49,963 nucleotides of DNA from Pseudomonadota bacterium. GTDB taxonomy: Bacteria > Pseudomonadota > Gammaproteobacteria > Burkholderiales > Burkholderiaceae_C. The notes below the pieces were generated by a model. It saw nothing but the letters and a program-made list of their open reading frames with translations, had not been told where the DNA came from and did no database searches. A program made the position numbers and the translations under genes. Location: NCBI GenBank assembly GCA_021816585.1, contig JAKAXL010000004.1, forward strand, positions 1 through 49,963, given 5' to 3'. Positions 1 to 7,109 of this stretch are shown piece after piece (within the stretch, counting starts at the first letter, position 1; the number at the start of each line of letters is the position of its first letter).

Positions 1-145
1 TCCGCGGATATGAGTCTGATTCATCGTCGCTGCAACGCTCGTGTCGCATCACCCGATCGATCCCGAAACCCATCACCGGCCACCACCCATGCGCTGACGC
101 GATTGACAGCGGCGACCATATGAGGAGGCTGCGCGGGGCGTCGGC

Positions 146-166
146 GCGTTGCGTATGCTGCAACGC
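146..166. repeat. Perfect inverted repeat downstream of dacB
   Basis: Two 7-base arms, GCGTTGC (146-152) and GCAACGC (160-166), flank a 7-base loop. No T-run follows on either strand, so it is a weak terminator candidate for dacB or an operator for a gene beyond the window edge. The rest of positions 1-201 shows no convincing gene. Confidence 0.35.
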
Positions 167-201
167 AACACAGGCGCCCCCGGCGGCTGCGTCGCGCCGC
201 C

Positions 202-1674
202 TCAGACGCGGTCCGCGGCGTGTTCCAGCAGGGCCTGCAGCGCGGGCCACGCCGCTTCGGCGCGCGGGTCGTTGACCAGCGCCACGAAACTCCTGCGCTG
301 CCCGTCCTCGCGTTGCAGGTAGCCGGCCAGGCTGAGCACGCCATCCAGCGTGCCGGTCTTCGCATGCACCATGCCGCGCAGTTCCGCGCCGCGCAGTCGC
401 TCGCGCAGCGTGCCGTCGTCGCCGGCCAGCGGCAGCGACGCGACGAACTCGGGCATCAGCGGACTGCGCCAGGCCGCGCGCAGCAGGCGGTCGAGGTCGC
501 CGGCGCTGACGCGTGCGCGGCGCGACAGACCGCAGCCGTTGTCCAGCACCAGATCGGGCATCGCCAGTCCGTGCGCCGCGAGCCACTGCCGCGTCACCGC
601 GGCGGCGCGCGCGAAGTCGGCCGGCGCCTGCCCGGCCTGCAGCGCCAGCGTCAGGAACACCTGCTGCGCCATCACGTTGTTGCTGTACTTGTCGATGTCG
701 CGCACGAGTTCGGCCAGCGGACGGCTCTCCCAGGTGGTCAGCAGCGTGGCGCGCGCGGGCACGCGGCCGGACACGACGATGCCGTTCCATTCGATGCCGA
801 CTTCCTGCAGCACCGCGCCCAGCACGGCGCGCACGAACTCGTCGGGCGGCATCAATGCCGCCACGTTCCAGCTCTGTTCGCCGCAGGCGGCGGCGTAGCT
901 GCCGGCGAAGCGCGGCGTCAGCGGCTGGCTGAAATCGGCTTCCAGGCGCGCCTTCCAGTCGCCGCAGGAACCCGGCGCGAGCTGCGGCGCCTGCGGCGCG
1001 AAGCCTCGCAGCGGCGGCTCCACCCACACGCCGACGCCGTCGGCGCGCGCCTGCAGATGCACCTGCATCGCGCCGAAATCGAGCAGGAAGGCGTCGGGGC
1101 CGACGTTGTAGGGCTGCAGCGGCTTGCCGTCGAACAGCGCCGGGTCGTGCGGCGGCAGCGCGAATGCGCTGCGGTCCACCACCACGTTGCCGGCGATGCG
1201 CCGCAGCCCGAGGCCGCGCAGGCGCAGGGCCAGGCGCCACAGATCCTGCGATACCAGGTGCGGGTCGCCGCTGCCGACGAAACCGAGATCGCCCTCCAGC
1301 ACACCGGAGTCGATCGGCCCCACCGCGTACACCGGAGTGCGCCAGCGGTAGTCCGGGCCGAGCAGGTTCAGCGCCACGTACATCGGCACAAGCTTGAGCA
1401 CCGACGCGGGGCTGCGCGGCACCGCCGAGCGCCAGTCCACCAGCGGCGTACCCAGGCGCAGGTCGCGCAGCACGAAGCTGCAGTGCGCGGGGTCGATGCC
1501 GGCGCCGCGCAGCGCCAGGCGCACCCGCCGCGGCAGTTCGAGCAGCGCCGGCAGCGCCTGCGCGGGGCTCGGCGCGGCCCCCGTCAGCGCGAGCGCGGCC
1601 AGGGCGCCGGCGCCGCGGCGCAGCGCGCTGCGCCGCGCGGGATCGAGCGCGGCGGAAGACGGGGAACGGGGCAT
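202..1674 (-). CDS. dacB: D-alanyl-D-alanine carboxypeptidase/endopeptidase (PBP4 family)
   Basis: Periplasmic penicillin-binding protein of class C type 4 that trims or cleaves D-Ala-containing cross-links in peptidoglycan. The 490-residue product starts with an Arg-rich, Ala-rich signal-like segment (about residues 12-40). It carries the three serine-acyltransferase motifs: SVLK (S91 nucleophile, K94), SNN in the KYSNN stretch of the middle third, and KTG in HAKTGTL near the C-terminus. A large insertion between the first two motifs is typical of the PBP4 group. The length is normal for the family. It is divergent from tsaB, with about 200 bases between the two starts. Confidence 0.93.
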   Translation of the reverse strand: MPRSPSSAALDPARRSALRRGAGALAALALTGAAPSPAQALPALLELPRRVRLALRGAGIDPAHCSFVLRDLRLGTPLVDWRSAVPRSPASVLKLVPMYVALNLLGPDYRWRTPVYAVGPIDSGVLEGDLGFVGSGDPHLVSQDLWRLALRLRGLGLRRIAGNVVVDRSAFALPPHDPALFDGKPLQPYNVGPDAFLLDFGAMQVHLQARADGVGVWVEPPLRGFAPQAPQLAPGSCGDWKARLEADFSQPLTPRFAGSYAAACGEQSWNVAALMPPDEFVRAVLGAVLQEVGIEWNGIVVSGRVPARATLLTTWESRPLAELVRDIDKYSNNVMAQQVFLTLALQAGQAPADFARAAAVTRQWLAAHGLAMPDLVLDNGCGLSRRARVSAGDLDRLLRAAWRSPLMPEFVASLPLAGDDGTLRERLRGAELRGMVHAKTGTLDGVLSLAGYLQREDGQRRSFVALVNDPRAEAAWPALQALLEHAADRV

Positions 1675-1762
1675 GGCGGTGACGGAAGGACGGATGGCCC
1701 GCGAGCGCGACGGGCAAGCGGCATGCTACGTCCGCGCCGCCTGTCGCGGTGGCCTGCCCGAC

Positions 1763-1768
1763 TACACT
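1763..1768 (+). promoter_or_regulatory. Candidate -10 element for the tsaB-rimI-udg genes
   Basis: TACACT in the dacB-tsaB divergent gap resembles a sigma-70 -10 box and is one of the few AT-containing hexamers in the gap. No good -35 was recognised. Confidence 0.3.
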
Positions 1769-1882
1769 TTGGATGGCGGCATGCCCTTGGCCCGCGGCGC
1801 GGACGCGGGCTTCGGCGCGGGTTCCGCCGAAGCGCCCGTGCTCGTCCCTCCCGTTCGTCCCTCCACCCGGTTGATTCGCTTC

Positions 1883-2659
1883 GTGTCCGCCCCGCTCGTC
1901 GTCCTCGCCTTCGACTCCAGCACCGAATGGCTTTCGGTGGCGCTGGACCTGGGCGACGACCGCGTGCTGCAGCGCGAGGAGCCCGGCGGCGCGCGCGCGT
2001 CGCAGCGACTGCTGCCGCTGGTGGGCGAACTGCTCGCCGAGGCCGGGCTCGGCCTCGCCGATGTCGGGCTGATCGGATTCGGCGCCGGTCCCGGCGCCTT
2101 CACCGGTCTGCGCGCGGCCTGCGCCGCGGCGCAGGGCCTGGCGCGCGGAATCGGCTGCCCGGTGGTGGCGGTGCCGACCCTGCTGGCGGTGGCCGCCGCC
2201 GCCGAGCCGCGGCCCGGCGCCGCGCGCGTGCTGGCGGTGGACGACGCGCGCATGGGCGAGATCTACTGGGCGCTGGCCGCGGCCGAGCCGGATGCGCCCG
2301 CGAGCTGGCGCCTGCTGCAACCGTCGCGCGTGCAGTCCCCGCGCGACGCGGCGGCCTGCTGGCTGCGCGAGTTCGGCGCCGCGCCGCGCGAGTTGCTGCT
2401 GGCCGGCAATGCCTGGGCCGAGCATGCCCAGGCGCTGCGCGAAGCTCTCGGCGAGGGCTGGCACGAGGCCTTGCAGGCGGCGCGCACGGCGGCGCCGCAG
2501 GCCGCCGCGGTGGCGCTGCTGGCGCGCGCCGCGCATGCGCGCGGCGAAAGCGTGGAGGCTTCGCAGGCGCGCCCGCTGTACGTGCGCGACAAGGTGGCGC
2601 TCACCAGTGCCGAGCGTGCCGCGCGCGCGTCGGGCAGCCGCGCCGAGGCCGCCGAATGA
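1883..2659 (+). CDS. tsaB: tRNA threonylcarbamoyladenosine biosynthesis protein TsaB
   Basis: Partner of TsaD and TsaE in making the t6A modification at position 37 of ANN-decoding tRNAs. It is a Kae1-like ASKHA-fold protein without its own catalytic metal site. The 258-residue product opens with the family signature LAFDSSTEWLSVAL and carries GAGPGAFTGLR about 60 residues later. The GTG start at 1883 is chosen because homology begins there. In-frame alternatives are TTG 1871 and ATG 1781, the latter adding 34 low-complexity residues. The stop overlaps the rimI start (ATGA at 2656-2659), so the two are translationally coupled. A tsaC-type gene for the same pathway is at 14535-15503. Confidence 0.88.
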   Translation: MSAPLVVLAFDSSTEWLSVALDLGDDRVLQREEPGGARASQRLLPLVGELLAEAGLGLADVGLIGFGAGPGAFTGLRAACAAAQGLARGIGCPVVAVPTLLAVAAAAEPRPGAARVLAVDDARMGEIYWALAAAEPDAPASWRLLQPSRVQSPRDAAACWLREFGAAPRELLLAGNAWAEHAQALREALGEGWHEALQAARTAAPQAAAVALLARAAHARGESVEASQARPLYVRDKVALTSAERAARASGSRAEAAE

Positions 2660-3156
2660 GCCAGGTGATCGGTGCCGGCTTGCGCACGATGGACACCGAC
2701 GACCTCGACGCCGTGATGGACATCGAGCTGCGCGCCTATGAATTCGCATGGAGTCGCGGCAATTTCGCCGACTCGCTGGCCGCCGGTTACGTGGCGCAGG
2801 TCCTGTGCGACGACAACGGACGCCTGCAGGGCTATTTCGTGGCCCTGGCCGGGGTGGAGGAGATGCACCTGCTGAACATCACCGTCGAGCCGCGCCTGCA
2901 GGGGCGCGGCCTCGGGCACCAGCTGCTCGACGGCGTGCTGCTGAGCGCCACGCAGCACGGCGCGGCCTTGCTGTGGCTGGAGGTGCGTCCGAGCAACGAA
3001 CGCGCGCTGCGCCTGTACGACCACTACGGCCTGCACGCGGTGGCGCGACGCCGCGGCTACTACCCGGCGATGGTCGACGGACGTCCGGCGCGCGAGGACG
3101 CGATCGTCATGTCCTCGCCGCTGCACACGCTGCGCCAGCGCCGCGGCTTCGACTGA
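2656..3156 (+). CDS. rimI: Ribosomal-protein-alanine N-acetyltransferase RimI
   Basis: GNAT-family acetyltransferase that acetylates the N-terminal alanine of ribosomal protein S18. The 166-residue product has the acetyl-CoA-binding motif A (LQGRGLGHQLLDG, about residues 81-93) preceded by the strand EEMHLLNITVEP, and motif B with the family's LEVRPSNERALRLYDHYG. The start overlaps the tsaB stop by four bases. tsaB-rimI adjacency is common in proteobacteria. Confidence 0.92.
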   Translation: MSQVIGAGLRTMDTDDLDAVMDIELRAYEFAWSRGNFADSLAAGYVAQVLCDDNGRLQGYFVALAGVEEMHLLNITVEPRLQGRGLGHQLLDGVLLSATQHGAALLWLEVRPSNERALRLYDHYGLHAVARRRGYYPAMVDGRPAREDAIVMSSPLHTLRQRRGFD

Positions 3157-3175
3157 AGGCAGGAGCCACGTCGCG

Positions 3176-4111
3176 ATGCCGCATCCCCTGCTCGATCCCC
3201 GTCGCCTGGCCGTGCTGCACGCGCTCGGCCTGCAGCAGGCCTGGGTGCCGCGCGCCGCGCTGCAACCCGAGGAACTCGACGCGTTGCAGCCGCGGCTGCC
3301 GGGCGCCGCCCGGCGTGCCGCACGTCGCGACACCGGACAGGAGGCCGCGCCGGCCGCGTCCGCGGGCGCTGCTTCGGCGGCAGGTCCGGCCGCGACTTCG
3401 GTGTCGACTCCGGCACCGGCCAGGCCGCCCGCGCCGAAGCCCGCCGCGCCGCGCCGCGACCCGGAGCCCTCCGCGCCGCTGCCGGCCCCGGTGGCGGCCG
3501 CCCCGGCCAGCCCCCAGCGCCTGCAGCAGATCGCCGCGCTGTCGTGGCAGGAGCTGCAGACCTTCGCGCAGGACTGCCGCGCCTGCAAGCTCGGCACCAT
3601 GCGCCAGCGCGCGGTCGTCGGGGTGGGGCACGCACAGGCCCGCGTGATGGTGGTCGGCGAAGCGCCGGGGGCCGAGGAGGACCGGCTCGGCGAGCCCTTC
3701 GTCGGCGCCGCCGGCAAGTTGCTCGACAACATGCTGCGCGCCTGCGGACTGGCGCGGCAGGGCGACGACCCGGCGAGCACCGTGTACATCGCCAATGTGA
3801 TCAAGTGCCGGCCTCCGGGCAACCGCAACCCGGAGCCCGACGAGATCGCGCAATGCCTGCCGATCCTGCAGCGCCAGATCGAGCTCGTGCGTCCGCGCCT
3901 GCTGCTGGCGCTGGGACGCTTCGCCGCGCAGGCGCTGACCGGCAGTTCCGAGCCGATCGGGCGCCTGCGCCAGCGCAGCTGGGAGTGGCGCGGCATCCCG
4001 CTGGTGGTCAGCTACCACCCCGCCTATCTGCTGCGCACGCCGCAGGACAAGGCCAAGGCCTGGGTCGACCTGTGCCGCGCGCAGGACCTGCTCGGACAGG
4101 CGACGGACTGA
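3176..4111 (+). CDS. Family 4 uracil-DNA glycosylase, iron-sulphur type
   Basis: Removes uracil from DNA in base excision repair. The glycosylase domain fills residues about 125-311, with the GEAPGAEED loop (161-169) and a C-terminal SYHPAYLLR motif. Four cysteines at 134, 137, 211 and 227 match the CxxC...C...C pattern of the 4Fe-4S cluster in family 4 and 5 enzymes. Residues 1-44 form a small N-terminal segment, joined to the enzyme by an Ala/Pro-rich low-complexity linker (about 45-112). Such an extension is common in betaproteobacterial versions. An AGGAG-like site (3160-3164) precedes the ATG. The gene is 19 bases after rimI and probably in the same operon. Confidence 0.9.
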   Translation: MPHPLLDPRRLAVLHALGLQQAWVPRAALQPEELDALQPRLPGAARRAARRDTGQEAAPAASAGAASAAGPAATSVSTPAPARPPAPKPAAPRRDPEPSAPLPAPVAAAPASPQRLQQIAALSWQELQTFAQDCRACKLGTMRQRAVVGVGHAQARVMVVGEAPGAEEDRLGEPFVGAAGKLLDNMLRACGLARQGDDPASTVYIANVIKCRPPGNRNPEPDEIAQCLPILQRQIELVRPRLLLALGRFAAQALTGSSEPIGRLRQRSWEWRGIPLVVSYHPAYLLRTPQDKAKAWVDLCRAQDLLGQATD

Positions 4112-4151
4112 ATCCACCGCCGCGTCGCGGGGAATCGGCGCAACGGCTCCT

Positions 4152-4157
4152 TAGAAT
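4152..4157 (+). promoter_or_regulatory. Candidate -10 box immediately upstream of pyrF
   Basis: TAGAAT ends 7 bases before the preferred pyrF ATG at 4165. Initiation at the usual distance would start the transcript at or beside the ATG, giving a leaderless or nearly leaderless mRNA. No -35 was recognised. Confidence 0.4.
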
Positions 4158-4164
4158 GCGCGCC

Positions 4165-4992
4165 ATGGCCTTTCTCGACCAATGGCTCGCCGCCTGCCGG
4201 CGCAATTCCAGCCGCCTGTGCCTGGGGCTGGACCCCGAACCCGAACGCCTGCCCGCGCCGTGGACGCGCGATGCGCAGCGCCTTTTCGACTTCTGCGCCG
4301 CCGTAGTCGACGCTACCGCCGACCTGGTGTGCGCGTACAAGCCGCAGATCGCGCACTTCTCGGCCGTCGGCGCCGAGGCGCAGCTCGAGCGTCTGGTGCG
4401 GCACATCCACGACCGCGCCCCCGGGGTCCCGGTGATTCTCGACGCCAAGCGCGGCGACATCGGATCCACCGCCCGGCACTACGCCCGCGAAGCCTTCGAA
4501 CGCTACGGCGCCGACGCGCTGACGCTGTCGCCGTTCCTCGGGCGCGATTCGCTGGACCCGTACATGGAGGCGTACCCGGAGCGCGGGCTGTTCGTGCTGT
4601 GCCGCACCTCCAACCCCGGCAGCGACGACTTGCAGGCGCTGGACCTGCAGGCCAGGTCCGGCGCGCCGGCCGAGCGCGTGTTCGAGCGCGTCGCGCGCCT
4701 GGCCGCCGGCGACTGGAACCGCCACGGCCAGCTTGGCCTGGTCACCGGCGCGACCCGCCCCCACGACATCGAGGCGGTGCGCCGCATCGCGCCGCAACTG
4801 CCGCTGCTGATTCCCGGAGTCGGCGCGCAGGGCGGGGACCTCGAGGCCACGGTGCGCGCGGCCGGCGACCGCTTCCTGATCAACGCGTCGCGCAGCATCC
4901 TGTACGCCGGCGAAGGCCGCGAATTCGCCGCCGCCGCGCGCGCCGAGGCGCAGCGCCTGCGCGACGCGATCGGCGCGCTGGCGCCGATCTGA
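4165..4992 (+). CDS. pyrF: Orotidine 5'-phosphate decarboxylase
   Basis: Last step of UMP synthesis, converting OMP to UMP. The 275-residue product belongs to the longer type-2 group. It shows LCLGLDPEPERLP near the N-terminus, the catalytic signature DAKRGDIGSTA (Lys and Asp) around residues 93-103, and a phosphate-binding LLIPGVGAQGGD segment. The ATG at 4165 matches the family N-terminus (MAFLDQW). An in-frame ATG at 4156 would add three residues but lies within the presumed -10 box. There is no clear Shine-Dalgarno site. Confidence 0.93.
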   Translation: MAFLDQWLAACRRNSSRLCLGLDPEPERLPAPWTRDAQRLFDFCAAVVDATADLVCAYKPQIAHFSAVGAEAQLERLVRHIHDRAPGVPVILDAKRGDIGSTARHYAREAFERYGADALTLSPFLGRDSLDPYMEAYPERGLFVLCRTSNPGSDDLQALDLQARSGAPAERVFERVARLAAGDWNRHGQLGLVTGATRPHDIEAVRRIAPQLPLLIPGVGAQGGDLEATVRAAGDRFLINASRSILYAGEGREFAAAARAEAQRLRDAIGALAPI

Positions 4993-5022
4993 GACCGCTT
5001 CCCACCCGTTTCGCCCACGCCG

Positions 5023-5532
5023 ATGTCCGATCCCGCCTCCCCCGAGCACTCGCCGCTGACCCATTTCGACTCCGCCGGGCAGGCCCACATGGTCGACGTC
5101 GGCGCGAAGGACGAGACCGCGCGCGTCGCGGTGGCCAGCGGAATCATCCGCATGCGCCCGCAGACCATGGCGCTGATCCAGTCCGGCAACGCGCACAAGG
5201 GCGACGTGCTCGGTGTTGCGCGGCTGGCCGCCATCATGGGTGCCAAGCGCACCTCGGACCTGATCCCGCTGTGCCACCCGATCGCGCTGACCCGCGTCGC
5301 GGTGGAACTCGACATCGAGCCCCAGGCCTGCGCCGTGCGCTGCACCGCACGCGCCGAGACCCGCGGCCGCACCGGCGTCGAGATGGAAGCCCTGACCGCG
5401 GTCCAGGTCGGCCTGCTCACCGTCTACGACATGTGCAAGGCGGTCGATCGCGGCATGGTCATCACCGACGTGCGGTTATTGGAGAAGCACGGCGGCAAGT
5501 CGGGGGACTGGGTGGCGCCGGTTGGCCCCTGA
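5023..5532 (+). CDS. moaC: Cyclic pyranopterin monophosphate synthase MoaC
   Basis: Converts the MoaA product, 3',8-cyclo-GTP, to cyclic pyranopterin monophosphate in molybdenum cofactor synthesis. The 169-residue product has the expected [14 protein letters not shown] opening, the [13 protein letters not shown] motif around residues 76-88 with the conserved CHP, and the C-terminal [12 protein letters not shown] helix. Length and motifs are normal. No other molybdopterin gene is in the window. It converges with the islet at 5584-6767. Confidence 0.95.
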   Translation: MSDPASPEHSPLTHFDSAGQAHMVDVGAKDETARVAVASGIIRMRPQTMALIQSGNAHKGDVLGVARLAAIMGAKRTSDLIPLCHPIALTRVAVELDIEPQACAVRCTARAETRGRTGVEMEALTAVQVGLLTVYDMCKAVDRGMVITDVRLLEKHGGKSGDWVAPVGP

Positions 5533-5583
5533 GCGTCTCCGGACGAGGCCCGCAGAGTCGAACATCGGCCGAGGCGCGACGAG

Positions 5584-5967
5584 CTATGCGTTCAGTTGTA
5601 CGCCTTTCCTGGCCAGCTCAAGCTCGATCCTTGCCCAGGTCCGTCGGAAGAAGCGGCGGAAAAGCGCAACCGTGATTCGATGTCGGATCCTTGCCGAAGG
5701 AGATCGGCGATTCCGCTGCTGCATTTCACGGATGCATGTCGACAGACTCTCCCGATCAAAGCCAGCCCAGATCGGGGGAATCGTGGTCAGCAGGTTCGGA
5801 CCACATTGCGGAGCCACTTCCGTGAAAAAGATCTCCTTCAGATCTGCGACTGGCACTCCGACGACCCGACGTGCGATGAATTCATAATTCACCTCGTTGT
5901 CGATGAAGGCGTCGGACAAGGCTTCCCATACGTCCTGTCGGCGCTGTTCGCTCAACGTAGATTCCAT
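5584..5967 (-). CDS. DUF7079-like small acidic protein, possible immunity protein
   Basis: A 127-residue soluble protein of unknown function. The N-terminal part (DVWEALSDAFIDNEV, then a stretch ending in EVAPQCGPNLL and IWAGFD) resembles, from memory, the DUF7079 family. That assignment is not verified here. No signal peptide or membrane segment is visible, and the C-terminus is Arg-rich. A strong Shine-Dalgarno site (GGAGG) lies 8-9 bases before the ATG, inside the end of the upstream gene, and the two reading frames overlap by 16 bases, so translation is probably coupled. Base composition is clearly less GC-rich than moaC and tldD on either side. The position after a putative membrane-active protein suggests immunity, which is inference. 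Confidence 0.72.
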   Translation of the reverse strand: MESTLSEQRRQDVWEALSDAFIDNEVNYEFIARRVVGVPVADLKEIFFTEVAPQCGPNLLTTIPPIWAGFDRESLSTCIREMQQRNRRSPSARIRHRITVALFRRFFRRTWARIELELARKGVQLNA

Positions 5968-6767
5968 CGCGCGAATTCCTCCAGTTCATCCTCGGCAGTC
6001 CGTTCCAGAGTCTCCGCAGCCACGCTGCCGACGACGCTACCGAGCAGGACGATCGCGACAGCGCAGACCACTGCACCTGGGCCGCAAATCGGAGCGACGA
6101 GCAAGCCTCCCGCGATTGCGCCCCCGGCCATGCCGCCGGCTATGGTCGAGCCTTGTCGAATCAGCTCACGGGGCTTTTCATCGGCGATTGCCACGGCGTG
6201 CACCCCGATGATGCCGGTGGCTACCAGCCCGACTTTCCCCAAGACGCGAAGCCGACGGGTTTGAGCTGAAACATCCAGGTTGTCACGTCCGGCCGATTCG
6301 ACTATCGAGTAATAGACCTGGTTCTTTTGCAGGTCGGATAGCGACGCAAAGGGGCGCTTGAAGAGGCCGTTCGCGTATCTGTCCAGGAGCAATTCCAATG
6401 TCGGCCCGGTCGGCTTGACCTTTTGCGCGTAGGCCCGCCCCTGCGCCGACGACGCCGCGCGCGTTTCCTCCATCAAGTGGTTGCGCATGCGCTGGCAGAA
6501 TCTTGCGCCCTCCACGACGCTGACCCGCCCGGCGTCGACCTCGGCCCGCACCTCGCGCGAGATGCGCTGGATGTTGCTTTGGTAGAGCTGGCGCAACCTG
6601 GCGTCGCGGATGGCGTCGGTGGCGAAGCGGCTTCCAGCGGCCTCGAATTCGTCGCGAGTCAGCTCGAGCGGACTGGGCAGTTCGTGCTCCTGGCCCACGG
6701 CGAAGGGGCCTGTCACGCCGGGCAACTGCCGCTCCGGTTCGCCGACGGCCGAGCTTGGTGCTTGCAT
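5952..6767 (-). CDS. Glycine-zipper membrane protein of unknown function, possible secreted effector
   Basis: A 271-residue protein without a signal peptide. Residues 1-30 look disordered, about 34-170 are predominantly helical and charged, and a hydrophobic stretch occupies about 176-195. A glycine-zipper region follows at about 207-250 (repeated GG and GxxxG, with an ICGPGAVVC turn), then an acidic tail. No known catalytic motif was recognised. The ATG at 6767 is chosen because a GGGGAGA site sits 8 bases upstream. An in-frame ATG at 6812 would add 15 residues. The lower GC, the absence of secretion or mobility genes nearby and the tightly overlapping small downstream gene suggest a horizontally acquired pair. 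A membrane-inserting toxin is one reading and a housekeeping membrane protein another. Confidence 0.7.
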   Translation of the reverse strand: MQAPSSAVGEPERQLPGVTGPFAVGQEHELPSPLELTRDEFEAAGSRFATDAIRDARLRQLYQSNIQRISREVRAEVDAGRVSVVEGARFCQRMRNHLMEETRAASSAQGRAYAQKVKPTGPTLELLLDRYANGLFKRPFASLSDLQKNQVYYSIVESAGRDNLDVSAQTRRLRVLGKVGLVATGIIGVHAVAIADEKPRELIRQGSTIAGGMAGGAIAGGLLVAPICGPGAVVCAVAIVLLGSVVGSVAAETLERTAEDELEEFARWNLR

Positions 6768-6998
6768 GTCGAGATTCTCCCCAGCAGGAAGGCGGATGTG
6801 ATGTCGCCCCATGGGTTCTGCGAAAAGGGCGGGGGACGGGTGCAAGGGACCGGTACGAGCCACCGCTGCACCGACGCCCACAGGACTGCAGGCTATACCG
6901 CGGCCGCGCTGCTCGCCTGCGGCCACGCCAATTCCCGGGTCGCGACATGTGGGAGTGGTGTCCTGGGCAGGGCGGCCGTCCAGCGTCCACAGGCGAGC

Positions 6999-7032
6999 CC
7001 CGGGCGTGCAGCGGCTGCGCTGCACGCCCGGG
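6999..7032. repeat. Perfect 15-bp inverted repeat between divergent genes
   Basis: Arms CCCGGGCGTGCAGCG (6999-7013) and CGCTGCACGCCCGGG (7018-7032) are exact reverse complements around a 4-base loop. There is no T-run. Neither flanking gene is transcribed into it, so it is not an obvious terminator for them. It may be left from an earlier gene arrangement. Confidence 0.6.
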
Positions 7033-7097
7033 CGGAATCCGCGAATCCCTTGCGCAATCACGGGTCGCCACCCCGCGCAACGCCGGCCCGCGGCTCC

Positions 7098-7103
7098 TAC
7101 AAT
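7098..7103 (+). promoter_or_regulatory. Candidate -10 box immediately upstream of tldD
   Basis: TACAAT ends 6 bases before the tldD ATG at 7110, which would place the transcript start at or next to the start codon. No -35 and no Shine-Dalgarno site were seen. Confidence 0.4.
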
Positions 7104-7109
7104 CGGGGT

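Larger units (their letters stand above)
6768..7109. other. Intergenic gap between the islet and tldD
   Basis: The 342-base divergent gap holds the Shine-Dalgarno region of the islet at its left end, a long perfect hairpin at 6999-7032 and the tldD promoter candidate at the right end. Open frames across it have no recognisable homology. Confidence 0.5.

Noticed and set aside
220-2655. An upstream extension of rimI in the same frame, opposite dacB
   Set aside because: RimI homology begins exactly at ATG 2656, which overlaps the tsaB stop. The extension mirrors dacB and tsaB.
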